From: Polyporus tsugae
Lineage: Eukaryota; Basidiomycota; Agaricomycetes; Polyporales; Polyporaceae
Reading direction: 5' to 3'
DNA length: 64,000 nt
Assembly: GCA_024305745.1 (NCBI GenBank)
Contig: JAHRBS010000012.1
Span: 2,733,001 to 2,797,000 of the forward strand
Under the pieces are notes generated by a model that made no database searches, was not told where the DNA came from, and saw only the letters and a list, made by a program, of their open reading frames with translations. Of this stretch, positions 1 through 12,758 are shown one piece after another; positions within the stretch are counted from its first letter, which is position 1; each line of letters opens with the position of its first letter. A program made the position numbers and the translations under genes.

Positions 1-553
<553 letters not shown>

Positions 554-1214
554 TTTGGTTGTGGGGGAAGATTGGATTCCCGTCGGGCCCTATTGGCGGG
601 GTATTTCTGTGGTTCGAGGGGTGAGCATTCGACCGACTGAGATCGGACCATACGTACTATTGACGCAGATGCGCGAGCGCTGCCTCCTGCGCGGAATGGG
701 GAGAAGACGGCGGTGCGCCCGTCAGGCTGCCAGCTTCCCGAAGGCTTTTATTCTGCCTTGCGCCTGCCCGGACTGATGTCAGCTCTCAGATGGTGATTTT
801 TGGAAGCACGACACACAGAATCTGGGTACGAGCGGGTGCCTGCGACGAGAAGTGCGGAACAAGTGCAGAATCCAGTGGCAGAAGGTCAAGGATGACCAGG
901 GGATGACTCCAGTCCGAACAGATCGGAAAGCAATTGCAAGGTCGGTAAGTCCCGGATTCAATGTAGGGGGCATTACCCTGATATGCACCCCGTGACTGTA
1001 CGTCCGGAGAGCCAGGTTAAGGAGATAAGGTCTACAGTATCTCTTCTTATCTCCGACCGGAAGTTTGGCGGAAAGTATCAGGCTGAAGCGCGCATACAAG
1101 CAGCCCGGTACAGCCCGACAGCGAGCAAAACCCTTCCCTCATCGCCCTGACTCGGCTCCAACTGAACGCACTTTCTTCATCCTCATCGACCCCCAAGGGC
1201 CCAGCAAAACGGCC
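554..1214. other. Divergent intergenic region between ARO1 and the NADH dehydrogenase gene
   Basis: About 660 bp separating two oppositely transcribed start codons, so it presumably contains both promoters. I see no convincing ORF, TATA box or repeat. The short ORFs here have no recognisable product. Confidence 0.5.
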
Positions 1215-3954
1215 ATGCAAGCTGCTCGAGGTATGTCGCGGCCGAGTGTGCCTCGAAGTTCCCGCGGACGTTGATACCACGACAGCCCGTGTTCTCGGCC
1301 GAAGCCTGGCTTCGCCTCGGCCGTCTGCACTCCCGCGTTTCCAACCGCCTAGGCTGAGGCTGCAGTCCACGGCAGCAGGGGCAGAGGCCGGGGCATCCGC
1401 GGTGAGTGGGTCCCACTTATATGTTTTTCCTCGACCCCGCATCCTCGATCAACATCTCGAGACTCCATATGGCATCTCCTTCGTTACCCGTACCCGCTGT
1501 GTTCTCACATCCACGCGCTTCGTCTTCTTCCTGCACAATTCTAGCCCCCACCCTCGCAGCCTCCGCACAAGGTCCCGTTCTGGAGGCGTTTCCTCCAGAC
1601 GACTGGCAGCATTACCCTCGTAACTGCCGCCAGTGGCGTCGCATTCTACTACTTCGCTCAGAAGGACAAGACGCCCGGAACCCAGCTCCCCCACGACCCC
1701 TCCAAGAAAACTCTCGTCATTTGCGGCAGTGGTTGGGGTGCCACAAGCCTGCTCAAATCGATAGACACCAATGACTACAATGTGGTGAGTACTGTCACTT
1801 ACTGGAGCACTGTGTGGTTTTGAAAACATAACCCTTGTCGTTCTGTAGATTGTGATCAGCCCCAAGAACTACTTCCTCTTCACTCCACTGCTGCCCAGTG
1901 TCGCAGTAGGCACACTGGCGCCTCGTTCCATCCTCCAGCGTGAGCACCAGACACATTGTTTGATTGGCGCTGATTGACATGCTTGACAGCGACCCGGTAT
2001 GTGACGCGTCATAAACCTCGGCAGGTTACCGTCATTGAAGCATCTGCTACGGACGTGGACGTGAGTGTGATCTCTTTTGGCTCCGCGGAGTTTGGAGAAA
2101 ATACGTTATGCGAAGGCAAGGAAAGGCGACGCTTATTTGACATGCCGAACAAGGACGGGGCAGAGTCAGATCACCTGTCGGACCCCCCTGCTTCCTCAGT
2201 AACGGGAATGGGCAGTTTTGTAGATGTTGCGGGGAAGACCTCGCGAGCGCGTTCGGAACAGGGGGAGCAGGAGAGAAGCCCCGCGCAAGAGACCTTTCTT
2301 GTAATGTCTGGTGACTTCCGTGCAGACGGATGGGTGGCTCCTTTCGTCTGCATCTCTAAAGTCAAACTGCCCAGTGCGGAACTCGTCTCGCAGCCGTAGT
2401 CTCCTTCGCACTTTCGCATAGGCACCTACCTGACTTCGCGTCTGTGCGAGACGAGGCTTGAAAGCGCTCATATATCCAGTGGTAGGCTTTGGTGCTTTCT
2501 CCTTGCGTGGCGCGCCGTTTGACGCCACGCCGTTTAATTTCTTCACGATATGCACGCATCCAGCTAGTGTCTACCTACACAATGCTTGCGCGACTAATGC
2601 GCTCATCGGCGCGGAGAAGTGGCATCACGCGAAACCAATCAGAGACCAAAGCTGACGAAACATCTCTAGCCGATTAACAAGACTGTCACCTTCGCAGATA
2701 CCTCCGAGATCCAGGGCCTAGTCTCCAACACGACAGTACCCTACGACTACCTCGTCTTCGCCGTCGGCGCTGAGGTCCAGACCTTTAACATCCCCGGCGT
2801 GCGCGAGCATGCGTGCTTCATGAAGGAGCTCGAGGACGCGGAGAAGATGCAGCGTCATTTCATGGACTGCATGGAGTCCGCCGCGTTCCCCGGCCAGACC
2901 CTTGACGAGGTCAAGCGCCTCCTGCACATGGTCGTCGTTGGCGGTGGCCCGACGGGCGTTGAGCTGAGCGGCGAGCTGCACGACTTCCTCGAGGAGGACC
3001 TGCGCTCGTGGTACCCCGAGCTCGCGGAGTACGTGCGGATCACGCTCGTCGAGGCCCTGCCGTCGGTGCTGCCGTCGTTCAGCAAGCAGCTGATCGACTA
3101 CACCGAGTCGACGTTCAAGGAGGCGAGCATCGACATCCTGACGAAGACGATGGTGAAGGAGGTCAAGGAGAAGAGCGTCGTGCTGCAGATGCCCGACAAG
3201 AGCATTGTGGAGGTCCCGTGCGGGCTCGTCGTCTGGGCCGCGGGCAACACGCTCCGCAAGGTGACGCGCGATCTTATGGGCAAGTTCCCCGAGGCGCAGA
3301 CGAACAGGCGAGGAATCACTGTCGACGGTACGTTCTGCCCTGGTCTGACGCTAAACTGTATCTTTCTGACCCAGTCGACAGAGTGCCTCCGGATGGCTGG
3401 CACAGACGGCAGCATCTTCGCTGTCGGTGACTGCACCGCGACCACATACGCGCCGACTGCCCAGGTCGCGTCTCAGGAGGGTGCGTACCTCGCCCGCCTG
3501 CTTGGACAGATCGCGAAGCGCGACGAGCTCGAGCAGCGCGTTGCGGCCCTTGCGGTGTCGCCCGAGGCGGACAAGCAGGAGCTCCAGCACTCCCAGAAGC
3601 GGCTCGCAAAGCTCAACAAGCTCCGGCCGTTCAAGTACTCGCACCAGGGCTCGCTGGCGTACATTGGGTCTGACAAGGCAATCGCCGACCTCCCTCTGTT
3701 CAACGGCAACGTGAGTTCCCCTTCTGATTTGTACAACTGATGTTGGACTAACGCGGGAGCGTAGTTGGCTACCGGAGGTGTCGCGACGTACCTGTTCTGG
3801 CGCAGCGCGTACATAAGCACCCTATTCTCGATGCGGAGTCGCACGCTTGTCGCCACAGACTGGCTCAAGGTCAAGTTATTCGGACGGTGCGCGCGATTAT
3901 CTCATCGAGTTATGCCCATACTGACTTCGGAATAGGGACGTGAGCCGTGAATGA
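1215..3954 (+). CDS. Mitochondrial type II (alternative, rotenone-insensitive) NADH:ubiquinone oxidoreductase
   Basis: Single-subunit flavoprotein passing electrons from NADH to ubiquinone without proton pumping, at the inner mitochondrial membrane. Nine exons: 1215-1230, 1286-1401, 1560-1784, 1849-1939, 1990-2060, 2670-3327, 3382-3710, 3765-3886 and 3936-3954. All phases close and give 548 residues, the usual family length. The N-terminus is Arg/Ala/Ser-rich like a mitochondrial presequence ([19 protein letters not shown]). A hydrophobic stretch follows near residues 60-77, then the FAD Rossmann motif GSGWG (100-104) and the second nucleotide site [11 protein letters not shown] near residue 264. 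The tail contains FAVGDCT and ends GRDVSRE. The first two exons are the least certain; they were chosen because they give a continuous presequence. Intron 2061-2669 is unusually long (609 nt). Whether the enzyme faces matrix or intermembrane space cannot be told from sequence. Confidence 0.92.
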
Positions 3955-4441
3955 GCGCGTACCGTGCTCGTCGTTGTTTCCACTATTTATTCCCTTCCAC
4001 TTTTGCATCCCCATAGACTAATAAGATCGACTAGTTGAATATAGACGATATAGAGGTACATTTCCTTTCCACATGTGTACTGGCCCCGTTGTCCACGGTA
4101 CTTCGTATACATTCATGACGTCACGGCCAGTCGAGGTGTGTGTGTTCCCGGTGTCAAAGTTTTGCTCTTGTCGCCGTTTGCCTATTTATAGGGTGGTTTG
4201 ACGCATATCTTCAATCGAGTCCAGATGGCCCAAGTCAGCCTCCTGCCGCATCAAGAGAAGTCATCGTTAGACGCAAGAGCTAGCCAGCAGCTTCACTCTT
4301 CCTTGCCGGTCGCCGGACGCAAGGCATTTCACCGCGCAGGGCCGTGGTTAGGACACATTTGTTCCCTCACATTCTTTGCTTTCTGCCCTCCAGCAGATCT
4401 CAGACAGCCCTCTTTCAGGCTATACACTTCCTGGAACAAAG
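3955..4441. other. Intergenic region upstream of the ferric reductase
   Basis: About 490 bp between two co-oriented genes. It must hold the NADH dehydrogenase 3' UTR and the ferric reductase promoter. A TATTTATA-like stretch lies near 4182-4190. An ORF starting at 4198 overlaps it but has no recognisable product. Confidence 0.4.
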
Positions 4442-6623
4442 ATGATCAGCAAGCCGTTTCCGTCCCTCGACGCCATGGACTACGTCCTCGAACCTTCCTC
4501 TCTCCTCTCTGGTCGCGCGGGCCCGCAAGATCTCAACGCTTCCGTTGCCTTCTGGACGGACATGGTGATCGTCTGTGCCGCGGGGCTGTTATTCTTCCTG
4601 ACCCTCCCCCGCGCGGTCGCGCGACTGGGTCCAGGGGGAGGCTGGTCCAACGGCCACTTCTTCCGTGCGTTCTTCCGTTCTTCAAGTCCTCTTCATTGGC
4701 CTGAGACATAGTGTGCATGCAGGTTCGAGAGCGCGCGTGCGTCCGGTCAATATTACCCAGCGAGACTCGGTCTCCTCCCAGCGATATCTCATGGGCGACA
4801 TGCAGGCGGACACCTACCCTCCGACTCCCGCGGTCGGTGACACTGTCCCCGTCGCCCGGAGGCCCGTGCACGTCAAGGCCTGGCGAGTACGGTTCCCGTT
4901 CATCATGCGCACCCTCCGTACTCCCACCATCGGACTCATCCAGCTGGGCGGGGTTGCGATCTGTGCGGTGTACTTCGGGCTGCTGCTCTTCGCGGCGCTC
5001 TACAAGAGCTCGATCTTCAAGGACCCGAAGCGCGCAGGCTGGGTCGCGATTTCGCAGATCCCGGTCGTGTACGTTTTGGCGACGAAGAATAATGTCCTGT
5101 CTGTCGCATGGGGGACGGCGTATAATAAGGTTCGTTGCCGTCTCGTCAACTACGAGGAGTGGTAACTAACTTGAGTTCGTCACTTAGTTGAACTACGTTC
5201 ATCGCTTTGCGGGACGGCTCCTCGTCCTCGCCGGGAACGTCCACGCCATCGGATATAGTTCGTGTCCATGCTTTTGTAATGGGAGGGCCAGAGGGATGAC
5301 GCAACTCTGCAGTCTACAGGTTCGCGATGCAAAACCGGTGGACGAGGATCATTGCGCAGGCGCCGTTTGCCTGGGGCCTCGTTTCGCTCATCCTACTGGA
5401 CATCCTGTTCCTTTTCTCCCTCGCCTGGTTCCGCCAGCAGTTCTACAATCTCTTCATCTCCACGCACTTCGTCGCGTCCATCGCCTTCCTCGTCACGGCA
5501 AGTGTGCTTCTCCCTCCTTTCTCGCTGACACTCATCGTTCTCTTGCACAGATTTGCCTACATATGCCCGCGGCCATTCCGTACGTGATCATTGGGGCCGT
5601 CTTTTACGGCCTCGACAGAGTCTTGCGCATCCTCAAGACCCGCATCGTCACCGCGACCGTCACGACGATGCCCGAGATGTACACGACGCAGCTCGCCATC
5701 CCTCAGATCAACGCCGGCTGGCGCGCAGGGCAGTTCGTCCGTATCCGCGTTCTATCCGGAGGAACGGGTCTCCGAGGCTGGTTCGTTTCGCATCCGTTCA
5801 CGATCGCCTGCGGAGGCGTGGGTGAGGGCGGCGCACCATATGGGCTGACGCTCCTCATCAAAAACTCGGGGCGATGGACCAAGAGGCTGTACGATATCTC
5901 GACTGCGAAACAGAGAGGGTCGGATGCGGGCAACCATGTCAGAGTGCTCATCGAAGGACCTTACGGTAGGCTATAAGGTTTCTCTGTCCAATGGCAAACA
6001 GAGCTTTGCTGACCTTTGTCTGTGGCGTAGGGGGAGGTTACACGCTGCCACACAGTTTCTTTGGGGCGCTCTACGTCGTGGGCGGGAGCGGCATTTCATA
6101 CGGTCTCGCAGGGATCCAAGAGGCCGTTCAGTACGCGCAAGCGGGGACCAGCACCCTCCGCGTCGTCGACCTTGTCTGGTCCGTGCGCCACCCCGACTGC
6201 CTCACGCCTCTTCTTCCGACTTTCTCGTCGCTGCTCGCTCAGGCAGCAGCAGCGAACGTCAAGCTCGAGATCTCGGTCTTCTACACGCGCGCGGTGACCC
6301 TCGACCACGAGTTCAAGGACTACGTCCTCCCCATGGATCTGAGGCTGGAGCCGGGCCACCGACGGTTGCAAAACATGGTTCGCGACGTCGTCGATCGTAC
6401 CCTGAGAACCATCCAGAACGGCGAGGACCGGAGAGGCGTTTTCATCGGGACTTGCGGACCAGCTGCCCTCAGCGACCCCATCAGGGACGTGATTGGCGAC
6501 CTTGACTCCGAAGGATTGTCTAGCATGGTCGGCGGCGTAGAGTTGCACGAAGAGTAAGCCCTCCAGCAATCGTTTCTTATTGGACTGCGCTGACCTTCCT
6601 GCAGGATCTTCGCGCTCGATTAG
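4442..6623 (+). CDS. Ferric-chelate reductase (FRE/NOX superfamily transmembrane flavocytochrome)
   Basis: Plasma- or vacuolar-membrane enzyme moving electrons from NADPH via FAD and two hemes to extracytoplasmic ferric or cupric ions. Seven exons: 4442-4664, 4723-5129, 5188-5257, 5313-5497, 5551-5965, 6031-6553 and 6605-6623, giving 613 residues. The membrane half has two His-x13-His pairs that ligate the hemes: one starting VHRFAGR and ending NVH, the other starting THF and ending CLH. The second spans the exon 4/5 junction, and its 13-residue spacing exists only if the intron uses a GC donor (GCAAGT at 5498). The soluble half has the FAD motif HPFTIA, the NADPH motif GPYG (split by an intron), GGSGI, and the terminal CGP motif in GTCGPAAL. 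The start is the first in-frame ATG. There is no obvious cleavable signal, so the first helix is probably an anchor. The metal substrate is inferred from the family. Confidence 0.9.
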
Positions 6624-6787
6624 TAAACAAGATTCGGGACGAGATTCGAGTTAGCTTGTGCAGGAGGGCCTTGGACATCCTTCTCGATGTTGTAAACACG
6701 GACAATATCCGATAGCACGTCGGAAGAGGACTTCTTGTCAGGTTCACTGTTACGTCCGTACTCCAATCAACGAACCAGCTTCTCGAC

Positions 6788-9700
6788 CTACAATCCCAGC
6801 GAGACGGACGCAACCCCATCCTTGAACAGTATAACCCAGGCACCTGCGTCCTGCGAAAGGTTGGTAGTAGGTTTGAGGACCCCCAGCCCGTTGTCCGCAG
6901 TGTTCTCCACGACCAACCGCGCACTGGGAGCCGCGGCCGCACCCGAGATCCCGCTGGCAGAAGGGACGATGGTGAGCGTCACCGCCTTGCTTGCGGGATC
7001 GAACTCGACCTCCTCGAACGTCCCCGCGTCCAGTGTCAGCCACGCCCCCAAAGGCGCGACGAACACCCTCCGCCTGAGCGAGTCGCGCGTCTGCACCCTG
7101 ACGATGGGCGTCGTCGCCACAACGTTCCCGCCGAACGCCTGCCAGCCGAAGTCGGGGTGGTCTACGAGATACGTGCCCATCTCGAGCGCGTGCCCGACAA
7201 AGTTGGGGCCGTAGTCGCCCGAGTAGCCGTCCCACTTGAGCGTGTCCTCGAACGAGTGGAAGGACGCGGACGCGAAGCCGCCCTGGTCGATGTTGGAGAG
7301 CGGGCCGCTGAGGCCGCCGAAGCCGACGCGGAGGAGGTAGTTGTCGTCGGGCGTGGAGCGGAACTGGGTGATGAGCGGGATGGCGTTCAGGCCGCTGCCG
7401 TAGTGGTGGATCTGGCGCTCGATGCGTTGCAGCTTCCCGCCGTAGACGTTGTCCCTAGTCGAACACAAAATCAACCTACTTCGAAGGCACAAGGCTCATG
7501 GTAAGCAAGCTCACCAATAGCGGCGCGCGTTTCCATTATAGCCCCAGTGCGGGACGGTCGGCTGGTATGCAAGGATCGAGTTGAGCGAGTTGAGCGCAGT
7601 CGTGCTGTCGTTGAAGTACGTCGCCCAGGCGAACACGCCTTCCTGTCCAGTAGAGTCCCAAGCCATCTCAGAGCCGAAGCTTGCCATGGCAGTAACGTCA
7701 GACGTTGAACAGCACAAGTAAAGAGGGGACTTACGGGTATCGCTCCCCAGCCCAGACCGTCTCGCGAGCCTGCATACGACTTTCCACAAGGCTAGCATTA
7801 GCCGCCAACCCTTCCCTCTTCAAGTCGTTGAGGAGGTAGACGATCACCGTCTCCTCCATCAGACCATCGTCTGCGTATCCAACGCGCCCGTTGGTCATTG
7901 TTGCGACGGTCAAAACGGCCTGGTTGATGTACCACTGCCAGGTGTGCGTCTCAACGAGGTCTGGGTAGTTGCGCGCGACGCGGTAGAGTGACCAGTACGC
8001 GGCTATGACATGCACGTAGTCGTACGCGCGGTCCGTGGCGTATGACGCGGCTTGGTTCCAGGACCACCAGTTGCCCCAGAAGATCGTCGAAGGGTAGGTG
8101 TAGTCAGGGACGAGGTCTGGCTGGTAGAAGAAGACTGCCTGTAAAGTGGAGATCAGCGTCTTGCCTAATTCGCGGACGATGCAATGCTATACCTTCTTTA
8201 CATTCCCTGGATGGAGGGCAAAATTCAATGTTCAGCCAGAGCTTCTTCATTGCATCAGGGAAATTCGACATACCGTCGGCGTTCTGAATGGATCCCCACA
8301 GCGTCTCGTTGACGAACCGCTCTAGCTTCGCCACCTCTTCCGCATTCGGCTGCGCAAACTGCTTCACCGTCGCCGCAAGCCACGATCCCGCGCCCGCTTC
8401 GTCGCTTAAACCCGGGATCCATGAACGAGGGTCGTTCCTGACGACCGCGTTCACCTCGCGGTCGAAACTGATCACCGAAGGCGAGCGGTTGAAGGGGTCC
8501 GTCGGATCGTCGAACCAAGACTCGGTCGTGAGGAAGTTCCCGAGGTCGGCGATGGCTTGCGCGGCCGCCTTCGTCACGTAGTAGTGGACGGTCTGGACGG
8601 TGCCGTCCGCGTAAGTGATCGTGAGCCGGGAACGGCCCCACGTCTTCGCGGTGATCGTGTAGCCGACCCAGCCGGACGTCTTCGGCTCGGTATTGGTCGT
8701 CCAGGAGAGCGCGCCCGCTGGGCTGACCGAGAGAGATATGACCGTGGACGGGTGGTTGAGGAACAGCTTCGCCTGCTGGTCCGAGGGGACGATGTAACCA
8801 GGGATGCCAACGGCGACGGGACGCTTGGCTCCTTGCAACGCGTCCTCGATCCCGCGGATGGAGTCCGCGAGCACAAACTGGAGACCATATGTTCGCGTCT
8901 CTCCAGGCTGTAGCGTAGCAGAGGTAGGCGCGTTCCACGGGGTGACATTCTTCCACTCGTTCTCCGCGTACGCAAGCGAATGGAACTGCCATTCGTACAG
9001 CGCCTCGAACGTCTGCGATTGGTAGCCGAGAGGCTGGGAGGTGTTTTCGGGAAGGAAGCGCCAGCCCTCCAGAGGGGACTTGCCCACGGGAAGGACGACG
9101 AGAGGGGGAAGCGTTCCGAGCAAGGGAGTGACCTGAACGTAGCCGGCATCTTGGCCAATGTAAGGGTCGAAGAGGCTGCAGAGCTCATTGGTCTCTGCCG
9201 AAGTGCGCCCTGTAAAGATCTGTAGCGATGGCGTCAGTCAATGTATTCAAAAGATCTACAGAGCGGGTCCATACGTTGTTGAATTCGAGTGGCGCGCCGA
9301 GTGAACCGATCTCGACAGCTTGACTCTGCGAGTTGGTGACGTCGAAGAGGAGCTCGAAAGAGCCGTCCTCGAGCACCCATCTCCGGGTAATGTTCAGGAG
9401 TGAACCGCTCGGCAACGTAGGGACCAAATTCGCTGCAGCGAGAGTGGTTCCGGAGGCGGACAACGCCGAGACGTTCTTGCGTGCTGCAGCCGTGTCACCG
9501 CTGATCCAAGCCGTAGACCCGAAGATGCGAGCACGGAAGGTGAGGTCCCCGAGGTGATAGTTCCCGTTATACTGGCGTTGCGTCATGACATCGGCGGGGA
9601 TGAAGTCGAATGCAGTCGAAGTACCCTTCGTCTTGAGGGAGTAGAGCGTCTGTGAGTCCTTCACTAGCTGCACGCTGAACGATGGCGTGTCGAAATCGAG

Positions 9701-9796
9701 AAAGCCATCCTGCAAGCCCAGTGTTGGCGTTTGGGCAGCAGAGAAAGGCACAGCGAAGAGAGCCGAGAAGAGAGTCGCGAAGTAACTGATGCGCAT
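6788..9796 (-). CDS. Secreted protein resembling the DUF5695 family (putative glycoside-hydrolase-like)
   Basis: Five exons on the minus strand: 9796-9275, 9219-8193, 8134-7735, 7679-7515 and 7454-6788. All phases are consistent and give 926 residues. The start MRISYFATLFSALFAVPFSAAQ is a clear signal peptide; the upstream in-frame ATG at 9958 would bury it, so I use 9796. The body shows YHLGDLTFRAR, LEFNNIFTGR, PWNAPTSATLQPGET and a Trp/Tyr-rich C-terminal half (TIFWGNWWSWN, VPHWGYNGNARRYW) that could form an alpha/alpha toroid as in many glycosidases. I recall this pattern from DUF5695 proteins of fungi and bacteria, but the name rests on memory. The exon 2/3 donor is uncertain: GTATGT at 8265 or GTAAAG near 8200 are also in phase. 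The catalytic role is unproven. Neighbouring chitinase supports a secreted role at the cell wall or on polysaccharide. Confidence 0.75.
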
Positions 9797-10817
9797 AGCT
9801 GCGAAGCAGCGCTGCAGGTGCACTGAACGCACATTTCCTGCATCACGGACGCTATAAGTAGCAGGGCCATGAACGATATTCATGCTTCTGCGTTCCGGAT
9901 CCACATGGTTGAGAAGCTTCTTGGTCAAGTTTCTCCGACAGGGACGCGGCCACGGCAAGCCAAGCCAATCCTCAAGGCGGATGCGAAGCTCAGCGACCAG
10001 CTATATGCGCACACGCGGTGGCCATGAACGTCTTGCTACCAATTTTCTAGAAGCGCAACGGGGCTCACCTATTTTCCACTCCCCCCCAACAACCCCACGC
10101 CACTCCGAATATTGGCGAAAACGCTATCATGGGCGGGTCATGGGCTGGAACGTCGGGGAGCAATGGTCTTCCGTTCCGAATGTCACCTGGTTGATACAGA
10201 GCTTGAAAGACTTCGCGGCCCGGCTTGGAATTCGCCCGCACAACACAACGGTCCGTCCGAGTGGCCGCGGTTTATTCGCCGGGACTTCGAGAAGATCATG
10301 GGGGATCCAAGAGCCAGAGCAATGTTGAATGTCCGTAGGGTCGTTGTGCAAGTCTCTACGTGGCGCGACTGGGAAGAAAGAGTGCCCAAGCTGTTGTGAT
10401 GAGAGGGGATCCGGACTCAGAACAACTTCCAAGCGGTGGTCGTGGTGAACGGAAACGATTAATATTGGCCCACAACGCGCATCGACTACTCGGCAATTGC
10501 CGACATAGTACCCGATTAGGTACCTCTATACTTATTTGGCTTTTTAAAAGTTAACGTTCAACACAGATCCTGATGCTCGTCTGAAACGAATTGAACACCA
10601 ATTGAAGGACTGTTTCCCCCAATGTGCGACGTGAACTGTTTCTCATGCAATCTAACTCGAGTAATTTATGATGAGCGAATTACGCAAGCGCAAGTGGTAC
10701 AAAAGCAACGGCCGAGTAGGATACCAATAAGTATACCTACTAGTAAAGTGATCTTGGTGCTTCGCTCCCCATGACACCACCAGGGGCAAGGGAGCACAGC
10801 ACAGCAAGATTGTCCAC
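9797..10817. other. Intergenic, no gene recognised
   Basis: Between the DUF5695-like start and the chitinase stop. The two ORFs near 9.9-10.4 kb (95 and 148 codons) have no recognisable motif and overlap in different frames. It includes an AT-rich stretch at 10500-10740 that is probably chitinase 3' flank. Confidence 0.45.
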
Positions 10818-12639
10818 TCAGTGCGTCGGGGTGGGCGCAGAACTGATCGCAGACACGAACGCGGACGTCTGGGTCGGGATCGCCGACGTGAACGACTCGC
10901 ACTCGCCATTGTCCGCCCAGTCGCTGCCAGCGCGACCAGGGGTGCTGCCGGACGTCCACTTCTTGGCGGCGAACAGGCGGCCGTTGTGGATCACATTCTC
11001 GCTGCCATTGTACTGAGCGAGCGGGAGATGTACAGCCATCAGCCATCGTGGGCGGACTGCGGAACACACGAGAGAGGACGTACGGCAACGTTGGCGACCC
11101 AAGGGTAAATGTTTGCGCACGACGCCACCGCATCGACCTTCAACTGTGTGAACTTGGCGGAGTTGGCGGAGCTCGTGGAAGAGGGATTCGTGGAGGCCGA
11201 GGTCATCTTGCTAGCGGAACTGCCCTGGCTCAGCCCCGTCTTGACCGCCTTGTCAAAGCGGTTGTTCCCTGTTGTGCGACGTGCAAAATATGAGCAGAAG
11301 TACAAACACAGAATGCACCGGTAGGCCGTACCGTATGCCTGCGAGGCATCCCAGAGCATCACACCGCCGAACGACGAGTACTTTCTGCGCGTCTCGCTCG
11401 CGATGTTAGCAAGCGTCGCGGCGTCAACGTATCCAGAGCCGGCCGCACTGCTGGATGCGGGCGCGCCGATGAAGATCTTGACATCCTTGTTAAGCGAGAC
11501 CTTCTTAGCCCAACTGTCCCACTGGTCAAAGTTCCACGCGTTAGGGTTGTTGAAGTTGGGCAGCGAGCAAAAGTTGTTGTAGAACTGGACGTAGACCGCG
11601 TCGAATTCTGCCGCATTCAACACGCTGCGGATGTAGCCGTCCAAGGTTCAGCACGCATTCATAGTAGGAGATGTTACTCGTTCGAACTTACGCGGACATG
11701 TACGCATCGGGGAACGTGCACTGAGGAGCACCGGTAACATAGACCTTCTTGTTAGCGGCTTTCGCGAGGTCACGGACACGCTTGATGAACGTATCGAAGT
11801 ACTGGGTGCTACCACCCTCAATATCGAGGTCGATGCTGTAGGCGTCGCTGAGTATCAGCGCATACACCAACCCTACACCGCAGGAGCCACATACCCGTCG
11901 AGCGCAGCGTCACCGAAGGGACGAGTGGCGTTCGATCCGCCAAGGAAGACGTTCCAGATGGTGTCGCCGAAGGCGCTCGCCTGGTCCGCAGACGAGAAGC
12001 CAGCGGCACCCGTTGCGCCACCGAGGGAGAGCGTGATGATCTTGCCCTTCGATTGGCAAGCCTTAATATCCTCCGCAAGGAACGTGCAATTCGGCAGGTT
12101 AGTGCCCGGGAAGACACCGGAATCCACGACATTGCAGATCTAGAAGGTGGATGTGAGAGCGTAAGTTCGTCGAGCCGCCGTCGCGAAGCCATGAGGAACT
12201 TACGTTGGCGAAGTCGAAGGAAGGGAGCCCACCAGCGTCGAAAAAGACGTTCACGAACGCCATGGGAATGGCGTTGATCGTGTCATCCTAGTGTGGACCT
12301 CGTGAGCTGATAGACGGGGGGCTGACACTGACAATGACTGACCTGGCAGTAGTAAGACAGGTTCTTCTGGTAGTTCGCGGTGTCACCGGAGTGTGTGGCG
12401 CCGTACGAGTTCTGACCCCAGTAGCTATACGGAGCATGTGTGAGATCGATCCAACTCAAGGAGTCATCTAACATGTGGCTTACACCGCGATCTACGGGGG
12501 AGAAAAAGTCAGCCACAAAGGTTACAGCAAAATTCAGGCTAGAAAAACTCACGTTGTCGGTTCGCGAAGGGTCATAGGCAGCGACGCTGAGCGCGCCGAG
12601 GGAGAGGGCAAGGCCGGAAGCAAGCCAGGAAGGGAGCAT
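10818..12639 (-). CDS. Secreted GH18 endochitinase, class III, with C-terminal chitin-binding module (CBM5/12-like)
   Basis: Hydrolyses beta-1,4-GlcNAc links in chitin by substrate-assisted catalysis. Nine exons: 12639-12553, 12491-12484, 12424-12343, 12287-12204, 12139-11895, 11835-11692, 11624-11332, 11268-11084 and 11012-10818, giving 440 residues. The order is signal peptide (MLPSWLASGLALSLGALSVA), GH18 barrel start IAVYWGQNSYGATHSG, the SLGG strand motif, active site DGIDLDIE with catalytic Glu175, then VQFYNNFC and LWDASQAYG. A Ser/Thr-rich linker leads to a C-terminal module with WVANVAYNGSENVIHNG, AKKWTSGSTPG and WADNGEC, matching chitin-binding type 3. Exon 2 is only 8 nt. It is required because reading on meets TAA. 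The class III form is typical of fungal wall remodelling, but nutrition or autolysis roles are possible. Confidence 0.93.
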
Positions 12640-12752
12640 CTTGAGTGTAGACTGCAAGGCGTTCGCCAGCGAAGCTCAGAGCGTAACTGGAGGGATGTCC
12701 CGGGGTAAAAAGGGTGGGCTGACACTCTGTCTACGGAGGCTGACCCCCTACC

Positions 12753-12758
12753 TATATA
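12753..12758 (-). promoter_or_regulatory. TATA box of the chitinase gene
   Basis: TATATA on the minus strand, 114 nt upstream of the chitinase ATG. Spacing suits a fungal core promoter. Confidence 0.45.

Noticed and set aside
4198..4704. 168-codon plus-strand ORF overlapping the ferric reductase start
   Set aside because: Different frame from the reductase exon 1, no motif, and it begins in the promoter region.
8255..8992. 245-codon ORF on the same strand as the DUF5695-like gene
   Set aside because: Out-of-frame shadow. The parallel frame carries the family motifs and consistent splice phases.
9956..9958. Upstream ATG for the DUF5695-like gene
   Set aside because: It would add 54 residues before a clear signal peptide. 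The ATG at 9796 begins the signal peptide itself.
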